A DNA stretch of 64,000 nucleotides, from the NCBI RefSeq assembly GCF_005796225.1, contig NZ_VAHO01000005.1, forward strand, positions 1 through 64,000, given 5' to 3'. Numbering within the stretch: the first letter of the stretch is position 1; each line of letters begins with the position of its first letter. Shown here piece after piece: positions 45,108 to 53,772 of this stretch. The position numbers were made by a program, and so were the translations under genes. The notes under the pieces are model-generated. The model ran no database searches, was not told the origin of the DNA, and was given only the letters and a program-made list of their open reading frames with translations. This stretch comes from Pseudarthrobacter sp. NamE5 (lineage in GTDB: Bacteria; Actinomycetota; Actinomycetes; Actinomycetales; Micrococcaceae).

Positions 45108-46445
45108 ATGGCCGCGTTGCAAATAGTCGTTCGGGTTGTCAACGGTTCATCCTTTATGTATGGGGAAGTGAAACGGCCCGTTCGGATCACTCCAAATGGC
45201 TACGGCGGCATTGTTTATGAAGGCGCGGTGTATCCCGTGCAAAAGGGTGACTTAATCGACCTTGCCGGTCCATCATGGGAGATCGGGGACTGTAAGCGGT
45301 TCTTGCTGGCTGGTGCTGATGTCCCTTATGCGCCGGCAGCGATGGAGACCCATAACCGGCCCGCCTTCGAGGGGCTCAAAGGTGAGTGGACCCTTGACAC
45401 CAACGACTTTGGTCACTATTTGGTGTTCAACGGATCCGAGCGGCTTGCCAGTGACGTCGTTAATTCCCTTGAGAGTGCTGGTCTGGCCGTTCAGCGCTGG
45501 GATGTTAGTTATAGGCCTGCAAGTGATGGCAAGTTCTATGACTGGTTTGCTCGCCTCCGTACCAAGAGTGAACGTGCCGAAGTTGCAGCCCAGGTTGCCG
45601 CGGTCCTCTCGCCTGCACCGAAAAGCCTAGGGCTGCCAGCAGCGCCAACAGTATCCCCACTTGAGGATCTTGCAACCAGAGTTGAGCAGTTGCTGGATCT
45701 GACAGCTGAATTGTCGGAGCGCCTGAGCCATTCGGAGAAAGAGGTCGATTCTCTCCGGCAGCGCTTGGTAGGGGCTACAGATAACGAAACCAAGCTTATG
45801 CAGGCCTTGGATAGGTCTCTTGCGTACCAGAAGTCGTTGCACGATCAAATCGCTATAGTTACTAAGTCAAACGAAGAAAATGCGGATGCTGAGGCTTATT
45901 CGGTAAGGCAGACGGATACCGAAGAACTTTTAGAGCTGGCGCTCAGCGAGAACTCTGATCTTCGTCATGCAGTTGTTAACTATCGTCATCAAGCTGAGGT
46001 TGCCGACGCGAGAATTGGCGGTTTCGAAACAACAATCGAGATGCTAGAGCAGCGACTTGACGAACTCGGGCAAGAAGCCTTTGTGCGTCGCCGGCGGGCG
46101 GAAATGCATGCAGCTCCCCGTCGAGGCGTTGTTGGATTCCTGGATAATGCCTTCGCCCGCCTCGCCTTTGTGCTGGATAGCGTAGAAATAATCGCGAATC
46201 TTGACGCGCCGGCGTCCATCCTCCGCGCGTTAACGCAAATTGATATGGGTCAGCTCTCGGGGCGGGACCTCGAAGGTCTTCGCGGTTGGCGTGAAGTGTC
46301 GAAACTGGCCACTGGAATCGCAGGAAGCGAGAACATGGGGCGCATCTACTACAAGCCAGAGGGCGGGAAAGTTTTGGTGAGTGTCCATATTAAGCAAGAC
46401 GAGAAGGAACAGCGACGTCACATCGAGCGCCTTCGATCGGTGTGA
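45108..46445 (+). CDS. Second coiled-coil protein of the Hsp70-like operon
   Basis: The 445-residue protein starts three bases after the Hsp70-like stop. Residues 1-160 form a beta-rich head (IVVRVVNGSSFMYGEVKRPV, GYGGIVYEGAVYPVQKGDLI). Residues about 180-340 are a long heptad-repeat coil (RVEQLLDLTAELSERLSHSE, KEVDSLRQRLV, FETTIEMLEQRLDELGQE). A compact C-terminal domain of roughly 90 residues (DNAFARLAFVLDSVEIIANL ... GGKVLVSVHIKQDEKEQRR) loosely recalls a RelE/ParE-type fold but lacks diagnostic residues. It may be a nucleotide-exchange or scaffold partner of the ATPase. No known family was recognised. Confidence 0.72.
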   Translation: MAALQIVVRVVNGSSFMYGEVKRPVRITPNGYGGIVYEGAVYPVQKGDLIDLAGPSWEIGDCKRFLLAGADVPYAPAAMETHNRPAFEGLKGEWTLDTNDFGHYLVFNGSERLASDVVNSLESAGLAVQRWDVSYRPASDGKFYDWFARLRTKSERAEVAAQVAAVLSPAPKSLGLPAAPTVSPLEDLATRVEQLLDLTAELSERLSHSEKEVDSLRQRLVGATDNETKLMQALDRSLAYQKSLHDQIAIVTKSNEENADAEAYSVRQTDTEELLELALSENSDLRHAVVNYRHQAEVADARIGGFETTIEMLEQRLDELGQEAFVRRRRAEMHAAPRRGVVGFLDNAFARLAFVLDSVEIIANLDAPASILRALTQIDMGQLSGRDLEGLRGWREVSKLATGIAGSENMGRIYYKPEGGKVLVSVHIKQDEKEQRRHIERLRSV

Positions 46446-46988
46446 CGAGGATCGATGGGCCCGCGTCGTTCCTACTGTCCGGGGAGTTGAGGCCGAATCT
46501 GGCAAAGAAGAAATACTTCTACTATTCTCGTCATCAGGAATATTAGGAGCAGCTGGGCGAGGCATTACTGTAATCGAGCCGTTGCCGCCTTCGTTTCTGG
46601 CATAACTAGGTAACGGAAGGCCGTCCTGCACTCGTTGCAGCCAAAACGAATTCCGCGCCGCGCAAGCGATTTGGCGAAGGCTAAAGTCGGCACAAACACA
46701 GTGATTACCCTCCAGCTCAACGCGGGCGTGATCGCCGATTTTAGTCGTTTCTAAGTCGCGGTACCGCGTCATTCGAACGCAGTTACGGCGCGAATGACTA
46801 GACGAAGTATAGGTGGCCCCAGAATCCGCAAGAGACGGAGGCATTTTGGGACGCTCACTGTCAGCTCGTTGAAGGGATCGGTCAACTAAGTCTTTTCATC
46901 GACGCATTTTTGACACTGCTAGCGAAGTGCGTTTTGGCGATGCCGATAGGGTAGCTGTAGTTTTACGAGAAATGATTTGGGGAGGAAA
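46446..46988. other. Intergenic region after the Hsp70-like operon
   Basis: About 540 bases. A 204-codon minus-strand frame (46230-46844) covers part of it and includes a protein-like stretch beginning MTRYRDLETTKIGDHARVEL, but its second half is antisense to the operon end and it lacks a clear SD. It is noted as a possible small gene only. Confidence 0.35.
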
Positions 46989-47441
46989 GTGGCGAAGGCG
47001 GTTAGTTCGAAGGGATCCGGATGGCGATGCCAGGCATGCGGCAAGCCCCTCACGGCAAAGCCGGAATTGGGAAAGGTCATCGCGCATTCGGCCCGCAATG
47101 GTGGTTTGTGTCCTGGTTCCGGAAAAGCTGCCTCTAATTCCGCTGTAAAGCGCAAGCCTAAAAAGCCGCAGGCACCTCGTAATGGAGTTGTGGAGGGAAC
47201 TACGCCTTTGAAGTCGAGACACCGATTGCAGACGCAGAAGGTAGTAACTGAAAAGCGAGAGCGTCCCCAGGTGCTGCCCAGCAAGAAAGCAACTGGAGGC
47301 CGGCCTGCTCCGAATGGCCGCGTGTCGGGCGAACCGCACTGGTCGTTCTTCCAGGACAACCCACGACAGGACCTTGAAACCGATGCAGGTTGGCGTCGGG
47401 TCAGACTGGGAACCTCGCAAGGGACAGGGCGACGACGATGA
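46989..47441 (+). CDS. Small basic zinc-ribbon-like protein
   Basis: GTG at 46989 follows GGAGGAAA closely, and an in-frame TTG at 46977 is an alternative; the product is about 150 residues. The N-terminal GSGWRCQACGKPLTAKPELG, followed later by His and Cys in AHSARNGGLCPGSGK, can bind one zinc ion. The rest is a disordered Lys/Arg/Pro-rich tail (KRKPKKPQAPRNG). This could bind nucleic acid. It lies at the end of the plus-strand block, after the Hsp70-like operon and before the convergent terminator, so it may be an accessory gene. No family was recognised. Confidence 0.5.
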   Translation: MAKAVSSKGSGWRCQACGKPLTAKPELGKVIAHSARNGGLCPGSGKAASNSAVKRKPKKPQAPRNGVVEGTTPLKSRHRLQTQKVVTEKRERPQVLPSKKATGGRPAPNGRVSGEPHWSFFQDNPRQDLETDAGWRRVRLGTSQGTGRRR

Positions 47442-47662
47442 TTCCGGCACTCTACTATGGTGCCTTGGCCGCAGACGGCACGAGAGCGAAGGGATTTAGC
47501 TAGAGGAAGGGCCTAAGGGCCCGCCCAAAACGAAGTTGGGCCCGATAATGTTCGTCTTAATAGTGTTCGGCATCAAGAAAGTCCCGACCACCGCGTGAGC
47601 AACGACGCCTACGGCAACAGGCCTCCAACTCCGTCCTGACATCCCCAATAGTCGATCAACAG

Positions 47663-47697
47663 AAAACCCGCGACCGAGTTATAGGGTCGCGGGTTTT
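47663..47697. terminator. Strong bidirectional rho-independent terminator
   Basis: AAAACCCGCGACC (47663-47675) and GGTCGCGGGTTTT (47685-47697) make a perfect 13-bp stem around a 9-base loop, with a T-run on the plus strand and the matching A-run giving a T-run on the minus strand. It lies between the plus-strand Hsp70/zinc-ribbon block and the end of the minus-strand ATPase gene. Confidence 0.92.
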
Positions 47698-47723
47698 TCA
47701 ACCGCGTTTGGTCATTTCCAGCT

Positions 47724-50700
47724 TTAGTCCATCGACCAGTCAGCATCGTCAAACCCGAGTGTCCGTAAGTTCTCTCGGATCGCTGTTCTCTGATCGGCAG
47801 TTAGCTTGTTTAGCTGCTCAGACTCAATATCGATCGAAACGCGAACAGCCGCAGCGCTTGTAACGAAGTGGGAAAGAATTTCTTCATAGATCTGCCCCAC
47901 GTCGCGGACTACTCGGTTGATCGTTAGATCTTTGGTCGCATGGAACCTTGAGGGTGTCTTCCCCGTCGTTCCGCCGTCGTCAGCCCTGCCGCCGTCTTGA
48001 CCCGTTTTTTGAGGTGTGCTGTCAGGATTGCTAGGTGTTTGACCAGGCGTACCTGGTTCTGCTTCCTCTTCCGGCTGGGAGTCCTTCGAGATTTGTTCGA
48101 GTGCGACTGCTGGGTCGACGATGAGCCCGCCCTGGCGTACTGCAGTTGGAGCAGAAACCGTCAGGCCTAGGAAGCGGCCTTCTTCGTATGCGTCCGCGTA
48201 GGCGAATCCATCCATCGCAATTGCCAGGACTTCGTCAAGTCGCCAAACTGCATCAATCACCACTTTGGGCTGGGTGACCTTCGGCATATATACGTACTGG
48301 CTGAAATAGCCGGCAAGAACGTCAAGGGGAACATACGGCTTTTCCTTCCACAGGTTCAGCCGGTTGATTTGGATCCTCAACAATGACGGGGAGAACGATC
48401 TGACAACGAACTCACCCGCGTCGGCTTTCCGTGTCACACGCTCGGCCAATGTGCCTGTTCCATTCATCAGGATGGGCTCGAGATAGATATCTGCAGAACC
48501 CGGCTCCTGGGTTGGAACCAGAATCCATCGATATGCCTCTCGGATTGCGTCCGAGACCGTCTGCTTGGCCTGCGCTACCCGTGATTCCGCGACCTTAATG
48601 TTGTGCTGGTCTAGGTTCAGTGAGTCGCGATTCCCGAGAATGTACTCCCACGCCATACGGTGTCGAACAGCATTGAGTAGCACGTCGATTCGGTCAACTT
48701 CCGGAGCCAGGAAGACAAGGCTGTTCTTGTGGATTCGAGCATTCGTGCCCCGCTTGTTGAGGAAGTCAAGTGATGCGTCCTCGGCCATTGACTTCGCCCG
48801 CTTAGAAAATGGCCGGTCAGGCCCAAAAATCACAAGTGCAATGCCAGCATCGTCCTCGACATCGATGCTTCCGGGGGGAAAGCGGTGGACTCGTTCGAAA
48901 AGCCCTTTGTCCGTTTCCTGCCTTACAACGCTTGCCAGCTCATCGAAGACCTGGTCGTCGTGATAGGAATCGGCACGTTCCTGAACGATCTGGGCAACCG
49001 TCTGCTGGAGGGAGAGCCAGTAACGGTCCTGATCCCGGTTCATATACTTGCCCAGGTCGCCTAAGCGGCGCAGCCCATCCGTTACATGGGCGGGATTGTC
49101 ACCAGGGTAGGTCGAGCCCAGAACAACACGCTTCTGCTCAATTCCACGTATTGTCCCGGCGCTGCCGTCCCGCTGTCGAAGATTCGCGAGCGGAGCAGTG
49201 CCCAGAAAGACGCAGCGGGCCGCACGCTTCGTAGCCATTGACTTGCCTAGGATCTTAATTTCGCTGTCAACAACGTTAGCCGTTGAGGTTTCACCAGCCA
49301 CATCGGCGTCCACAATCGGCTTCCAAGAGTCGTCAAGATGATTCGCCAATTCATCGAACACCTTGGCGTTGTCGAGAGGAATGGATGCAGGAAGGACCAT
49401 CGGAGAGCGGTCACCGCTTATCCACAATGCATAAACGACTGTGGCCATAAGACGCAGTACACCTCGTGTTCGCTGGAAGCGCTCAAGTGTGGACCAGTCC
49501 TTGTAGAGCCGATCAAACAACTCCGGGTGAATTGGATATGCGGTACGCATCGACGAGCGGTAACCAGGCTGCATAACCTCACTGGGCACCTCGGAGGCAT
49601 AACGAAGATAATGCTCGGTGAACTTTTGCACCACGAGGTCGCGTGCTGCATCTTGTTCGCTGCCAAAGGACTTGAAAATTCGGCGTCGGACGATCTCAAA
49701 GGATTCTTCGATCGTGGCCGGTTGCCAGGGCGTTTCAACCCGATGGATGACCGAACGCAAGTGGCGCAGGGCTTCCAAACCTGCAGTCCCGCCAATCTCA
49801 TGCTCGTTTTCGACCGGCATCTCAACGCCAGCCATATCCCGTACAACATCAGACGCTGGCAGTGAGACGACAAGCAGCGCGTTCGGGACTGCCTTTACGG
49901 CCTCGGTCAATGACTGCACGAAGGTCATATGGGCGTCAAAGGTTCCAGCAGGCGTCGCCTTTTCCAATGACCAGAGCTGCCGGAGGTACGCCACCCATTC
50001 GTCAATGAGGACGATGCAAGGACCATATTTGGTAAGGAGCGTAGCCAAGTCGGTCGTAGTAGGAGGCACCGAGGCTTGATCGTACCTGGCCAACAGGTCG
50101 TACCCCTCGCGCCCACCAAGCTGGTACGCGAGTTCACCCCACATGGTGTTAACAACGGTTCCATCGGACTTCTGCGATCCCAGCACTGAAAGGTCGTTCC
50201 CAACGAGGACAGCGCGGCTTACTTTCGCAGGCAGTTCGGCGATGCCAACGCTGTCGAGCAAATCTCGCATACCTGGAAGCTGTTCCGCCCGCATACCGGC
50301 AGCGGCATGATAAACCGCCAGGAGTGAGTGGGTCTTGCCACCGCCGAACGTGGTCATTAGGTCGATCACGGGCTCGCCTCCGGTCCCCGCGAAGCGCCTA
50401 ATGGCCTGCTCCAACAAGTAACGAAGACCGCGAGTGATGTAGGTACGGCCAAAAAATTCAGCCGGATCTCCATATTCAGGGCCAGCGACGCCCTGATGGA
50501 CTTGCCGCAGGTCAGCCGCAAACTGTGCGAGCTCGAAAGTCCCTCTAGCAACGTCGTCGTGAGGTTCAACAACGTCACGCCACGCCGGCAGCCCCGTGGA
50601 GTCGACTTGGACCGAGAGCGCTTTCTCCTGGGCACGTTGAATCCGCTTTTGGTCCTCTTCAAACATGATCCGACGGAACTCTCGGCGCATCTCATCAGCC

Positions 50701-51086
50701 TTGTCCGCTTGCCGCACAGCACCAATTGAGCGCAGGATATGCTCGCCGTCCATGAGCACTCGCTCCGTGCGCTCTGACGAGATGCGCTCGCCGTGAGCCC
50801 ATTCCTTTCGAGCATCCCACAACGCTGAAGTCGCTCGCTTATCCTCGAACGACAAGTGGTCTTTGAACACTGCATGCCACTGCTTATCAAAAACCCAAAA
50901 CAAATACGCCGGGTCGGATTGGTTGGGGGTTGCGTCCCTGCCAGTCAACCCGGGTGTCCCGCCCACCTTGGCTGCCCAATCCGCGCCATACTTGCTGTGC
51001 AATAGCGTGGTCATCCAGGGACCAAGTCCATCAGCCACCAAATCGAGTACGCGGCCGACCCGTTCCTTGTTCGTTAGCGACGCCAT
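47724..51086 (-). CDS. DUF499 ATPase with N-terminal HEPN-like (Swt1) domain
   Basis: The 1120-residue protein begins with a Swt1-type HEPN-like region (LFWVFDKQWHAVFKDHL ... DARKEWAHGER); Arg93-x4-His98 matches the HEPN Rx4-6H pattern. The P-loop is DLMTTFGGGKTHSLLAVYHA (Lys251) and Walker B is CIVLIDEWVAYLRQ (362-363), both diagnostic of DUF499. The long C-terminal half has winged-helix-like and beta regions and a disordered Pro/Glu/Thr linker near 1020-1060. It is the last gene of the helicase-methylase-ATPase operon, starting one base after the methylase stop. It probably couples sensing of foreign DNA to a response. Confidence 0.88.
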   Translation of the reverse strand: MASLTNKERVGRVLDLVADGLGPWMTTLLHSKYGADWAAKVGGTPGLTGRDATPNQSDPAYLFWVFDKQWHAVFKDHLSFEDKRATSALWDARKEWAHGERISSERTERVLMDGEHILRSIGAVRQADKADEMRREFRRIMFEEDQKRIQRAQEKALSVQVDSTGLPAWRDVVEPHDDVARGTFELAQFAADLRQVHQGVAGPEYGDPAEFFGRTYITRGLRYLLEQAIRRFAGTGGEPVIDLMTTFGGGKTHSLLAVYHAAAGMRAEQLPGMRDLLDSVGIAELPAKVSRAVLVGNDLSVLGSQKSDGTVVNTMWGELAYQLGGREGYDLLARYDQASVPPTTTDLATLLTKYGPCIVLIDEWVAYLRQLWSLEKATPAGTFDAHMTFVQSLTEAVKAVPNALLVVSLPASDVVRDMAGVEMPVENEHEIGGTAGLEALRHLRSVIHRVETPWQPATIEESFEIVRRRIFKSFGSEQDAARDLVVQKFTEHYLRYASEVPSEVMQPGYRSSMRTAYPIHPELFDRLYKDWSTLERFQRTRGVLRLMATVVYALWISGDRSPMVLPASIPLDNAKVFDELANHLDDSWKPIVDADVAGETSTANVVDSEIKILGKSMATKRAARCVFLGTAPLANLRQRDGSAGTIRGIEQKRVVLGSTYPGDNPAHVTDGLRRLGDLGKYMNRDQDRYWLSLQQTVAQIVQERADSYHDDQVFDELASVVRQETDKGLFERVHRFPPGSIDVEDDAGIALVIFGPDRPFSKRAKSMAEDASLDFLNKRGTNARIHKNSLVFLAPEVDRIDVLLNAVRHRMAWEYILGNRDSLNLDQHNIKVAESRVAQAKQTVSDAIREAYRWILVPTQEPGSADIYLEPILMNGTGTLAERVTRKADAGEFVVRSFSPSLLRIQINRLNLWKEKPYVPLDVLAGYFSQYVYMPKVTQPKVVIDAVWRLDEVLAIAMDGFAYADAYEEGRFLGLTVSAPTAVRQGGLIVDPAVALEQISKDSQPEEEAEPGTPGQTPSNPDSTPQKTGQDGGRADDGGTTGKTPSRFHATKDLTINRVVRDVGQIYEEILSHFVTSAAAVRVSIDIESEQLNKLTADQRTAIRENLRTLGFDDADWSMD

Positions 51087-51087
51087 C

Positions 51088-53772
51088 TCAGAACAACTCC
51101 TCTATAGAAGCGACGCCATCGCCGCTTAACCTCACCAGCTCTGCCCACGAATTGATTAGTGCGTTGTATCGCTCCTGGTCCGATGTCCGGCCCTTTTTAG
51201 CAGCGATATCGTGGAGCCGATATGTCAACGCCATTGCGGGATCCTGTATCGCCGCGAGACGACCCATAAGTCTGGCCGCGTCCAATTCACCGCCCCCATC
51301 AATCAACCGATCTGCCAGATGATGAACCGCCTCCCACGCAGTAAGGGCGACATCAGACGAAGGCGTCCAGTCTCGACTGAGGCCACTTCGTCCAAGCAGT
51401 TGGACTCGGTTTGCCTGCCCCGTAGCGACTTGGGCCCGGACTACGTCATCGACGCTGATCCCCAATGGACGGGCTGCCTTATCCGCCTCTCCGAAGGGCG
51501 CTGGTTCCCAGCCATGCGTCTCCCACCAGCGAACGGCAAAGCGCGACTCACGATCTAGTTCGCCTTCCTGCTCATCCAGCACCTCGAACAGGGCCGCATT
51601 GATGAGTCGCAAAGCATGCTCAACGGGAACGGGCCGGCCAGCTTGATCCAAGACAGCTCTATACCGTGAATAGATTTGCATGCCAGGGCCCATAGCTGCC
51701 TGGGCGAGGTCTACCGGAAGGATCGACGAGGCTTGTAGGTCTCGGACTGCGGGACCCAGCTCACGCCTAAGTGCCCTGGTGAAGTCTGACAGGCTGGTTG
51801 TTATGGCACTGCTTGCACGTGGCCGACAGCTCATAACGATGTAGGAAGCAACGGCATTGGTACCAATTCCAATCATGCGTGACGATCCAGTGCCATGGAT
51901 CGGCCATGTACCGGTTACTTCCAGTTCGGCGTTCACCATGGCGGTAAGGATGGCCGACCAGCGCGTCTCCTCCTCGCCTGCTTTCTGCTCCTTGGATGCG
52001 TAGACAACAAGCATAGGAAGGTCAGGGACCGACGAACGGGCGAGATTCTTGAATGTCTCCGTGAACCCCTCAATGAAGTAGGCACGAGCTGCCTCTTTGT
52101 CATAGCCATGCCGACTGAGGCTGGATATCAGTTCGCTCGCTTTCGGCGTTGCGACTGTGGCGTAGAGGTCTGGATGAACTGATCGAAGCGCTCGCCGATG
52201 CCACATGTAGAAATAGTCAGAGAGATCGGCGTAGTCGATCGCATCGAAGTATGGGGGATCTGTTGCGATAAGGGCCAACGAACCAGGGGCGGTGACTCTC
52301 GCGTCGGCCTTGCGGATCTTTCCCGATCCGTGCGGCGCATAGGGCAGAGCGTCAAGCAGGGTGTCAAGCGACTGGAGCCAGCTCATTGCACCATCAGATA
52401 AAGGATTGACCTCAGCGAAGTCCCACGTCAACCGCAGATCGTTCCGTGCGAATGCTGAGATTGCCTTTGCGGTTCCACTACGGGAATCGAACTTCCACCT
52501 GCTCTGCGTAGAACTTCCGTGAGCAAGCTTGCCTACGCCTAGGCCAAGCAAACTGACGATCGCCTTCGCCCGGTCTTCTGCGACGCCAGACTCGATAAGT
52601 TCTGAGTGGAGTTCTGCCACTCGATCTGCGAAAGCTGCCAACGCAAGGAGTTGGCGGGGCATAAATAAGTCAGCAAAATTTGGGAACCCAAAACGTGGGC
52701 CAGAGAAGGATCTAGTGTCTGTTGATTGAGGAATATCGGCAATGTCCTCCGGGACCGGTACCTCCAATGCAACAGCTTCCTCGGCTGGCGTAGCTGCCCG
52801 ATAGACGCGTCGGCCTCGCACGGTTGAGGTTACAGCGAGCAACCGATACCCAATCTCGCCTCGTTGGCCCGCCTCCACCAAAGTGGCGTCTCCTAGAACA
52901 CTGCTGCACGCGAGGCAAGCAAAGCTCGTGCCACGCCCCACCTTCGGCGGGTTTGGCGGTGCACCAGTGCGCTGCCCGAAAATGACACGCATCCGAACTT
53001 TGCCCTCGAAGACTTCAGGTTCCATCCAAGCTAAATCCCCTGGCTTCTTTGAAACCCATAGAGAGGTGACCAATACAGTTTCGATTCCGCAGGCCGGATT
53101 GACGCACTTTGCAGTCCTGCCCCAGAGCCAGGCCACCGGAATCTCTGCGGTATCAGCTGGGTAGGCATCAGCTATTGCACTAGAAACGCGGTTCAACACG
53201 ACTTGGCCGTAGAAGCGCACATCCTCAGCTAGACCTTCGTACCCCTTATAGACTCGCCCGAGAGCGAGCTCTCCTTCAGGGAATGTTGTAGGTCGCAACG
53301 GCTGAGTGCCATAGACATGGGGCAGGACTTCAGTGAGGGTACGGCTGATCAGTGCCGGAACCGGGTTTAGGTCTGACCCAAATGTAGGGAGCCCAAGACG
53401 TTGAGCCTCGATAAGGGTTGATCCGCCTCCACAGAAGGGATCCATCACAGTCGGAAGTCCGTCCGGGAATTGTTTAGCCAGGATCGCAGTCGCTTCTGCG
53501 ATATCGGACTGGTCCGGCAGGTCTGCGCCATTTTGGACAAGGCGCTTGATTAGATCAAGCAAATACACGCGATGGTTATCGTCTTCGGGATCATCGACTA
53601 ACGCGGCAAATAGAAGTGCACGCCATGCAGGCAGCGGCATAGGCGCGAACCATTTATGGAGATTGCGCACGGTTCCGGTCTTGCGTTCCTTGTCAGCCTT
53701 CGACGCGGCATTTATTTCGTCCAAAGGCAGGGCGACCTCGATCAACTTCTTCCTGCGGGCCGTCTCGCTCAC
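51088..53772 (-). CDS. DUF1156 DNA methyltransferase
   Basis: The 894-residue protein begins with the DUF1156 signature (LIEVALPLDEINAASKADKE, then HKWFAPMPLPAWRALLFAAL). The AdoMet motif VMDPFCGGGSTLIEAQRLG is at about 111-125, and the catalytic motif LIATDPPYFDAIDYADLSDY is near 503, so it should methylate an exocyclic amino group (N6-adenine or N4-cytosine). Cys pairs (CVNPACG, FACLACSS) near 226-290 suggest an inserted zinc ribbon. Its start overlaps the helicase stop by four bases (ATGA). In related systems such a methylase marks self DNA. Confidence 0.92.
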   Translation of the reverse strand: MSETARRKKLIEVALPLDEINAASKADKERKTGTVRNLHKWFAPMPLPAWRALLFAALVDDPEDDNHRVYLLDLIKRLVQNGADLPDQSDIAEATAILAKQFPDGLPTVMDPFCGGGSTLIEAQRLGLPTFGSDLNPVPALISRTLTEVLPHVYGTQPLRPTTFPEGELALGRVYKGYEGLAEDVRFYGQVVLNRVSSAIADAYPADTAEIPVAWLWGRTAKCVNPACGIETVLVTSLWVSKKPGDLAWMEPEVFEGKVRMRVIFGQRTGAPPNPPKVGRGTSFACLACSSVLGDATLVEAGQRGEIGYRLLAVTSTVRGRRVYRAATPAEEAVALEVPVPEDIADIPQSTDTRSFSGPRFGFPNFADLFMPRQLLALAAFADRVAELHSELIESGVAEDRAKAIVSLLGLGVGKLAHGSSTQSRWKFDSRSGTAKAISAFARNDLRLTWDFAEVNPLSDGAMSWLQSLDTLLDALPYAPHGSGKIRKADARVTAPGSLALIATDPPYFDAIDYADLSDYFYMWHRRALRSVHPDLYATVATPKASELISSLSRHGYDKEAARAYFIEGFTETFKNLARSSVPDLPMLVVYASKEQKAGEEETRWSAILTAMVNAELEVTGTWPIHGTGSSRMIGIGTNAVASYIVMSCRPRASSAITTSLSDFTRALRRELGPAVRDLQASSILPVDLAQAAMGPGMQIYSRYRAVLDQAGRPVPVEHALRLINAALFEVLDEQEGELDRESRFAVRWWETHGWEPAPFGEADKAARPLGISVDDVVRAQVATGQANRVQLLGRSGLSRDWTPSSDVALTAWEAVHHLADRLIDGGGELDAARLMGRLAAIQDPAMALTYRLHDIAAKKGRTSDQERYNALINSWAELVRLSGDGVASIEELF

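Noticed and set aside
46230..46844. 204-codon minus-strand frame overlapping the end of the Hsp70-like operon
   Set aside because: Its second half is antisense to a coding sequence and no SD is visible; a shorter gene beginning near MTRYRD remains possible but unproven.
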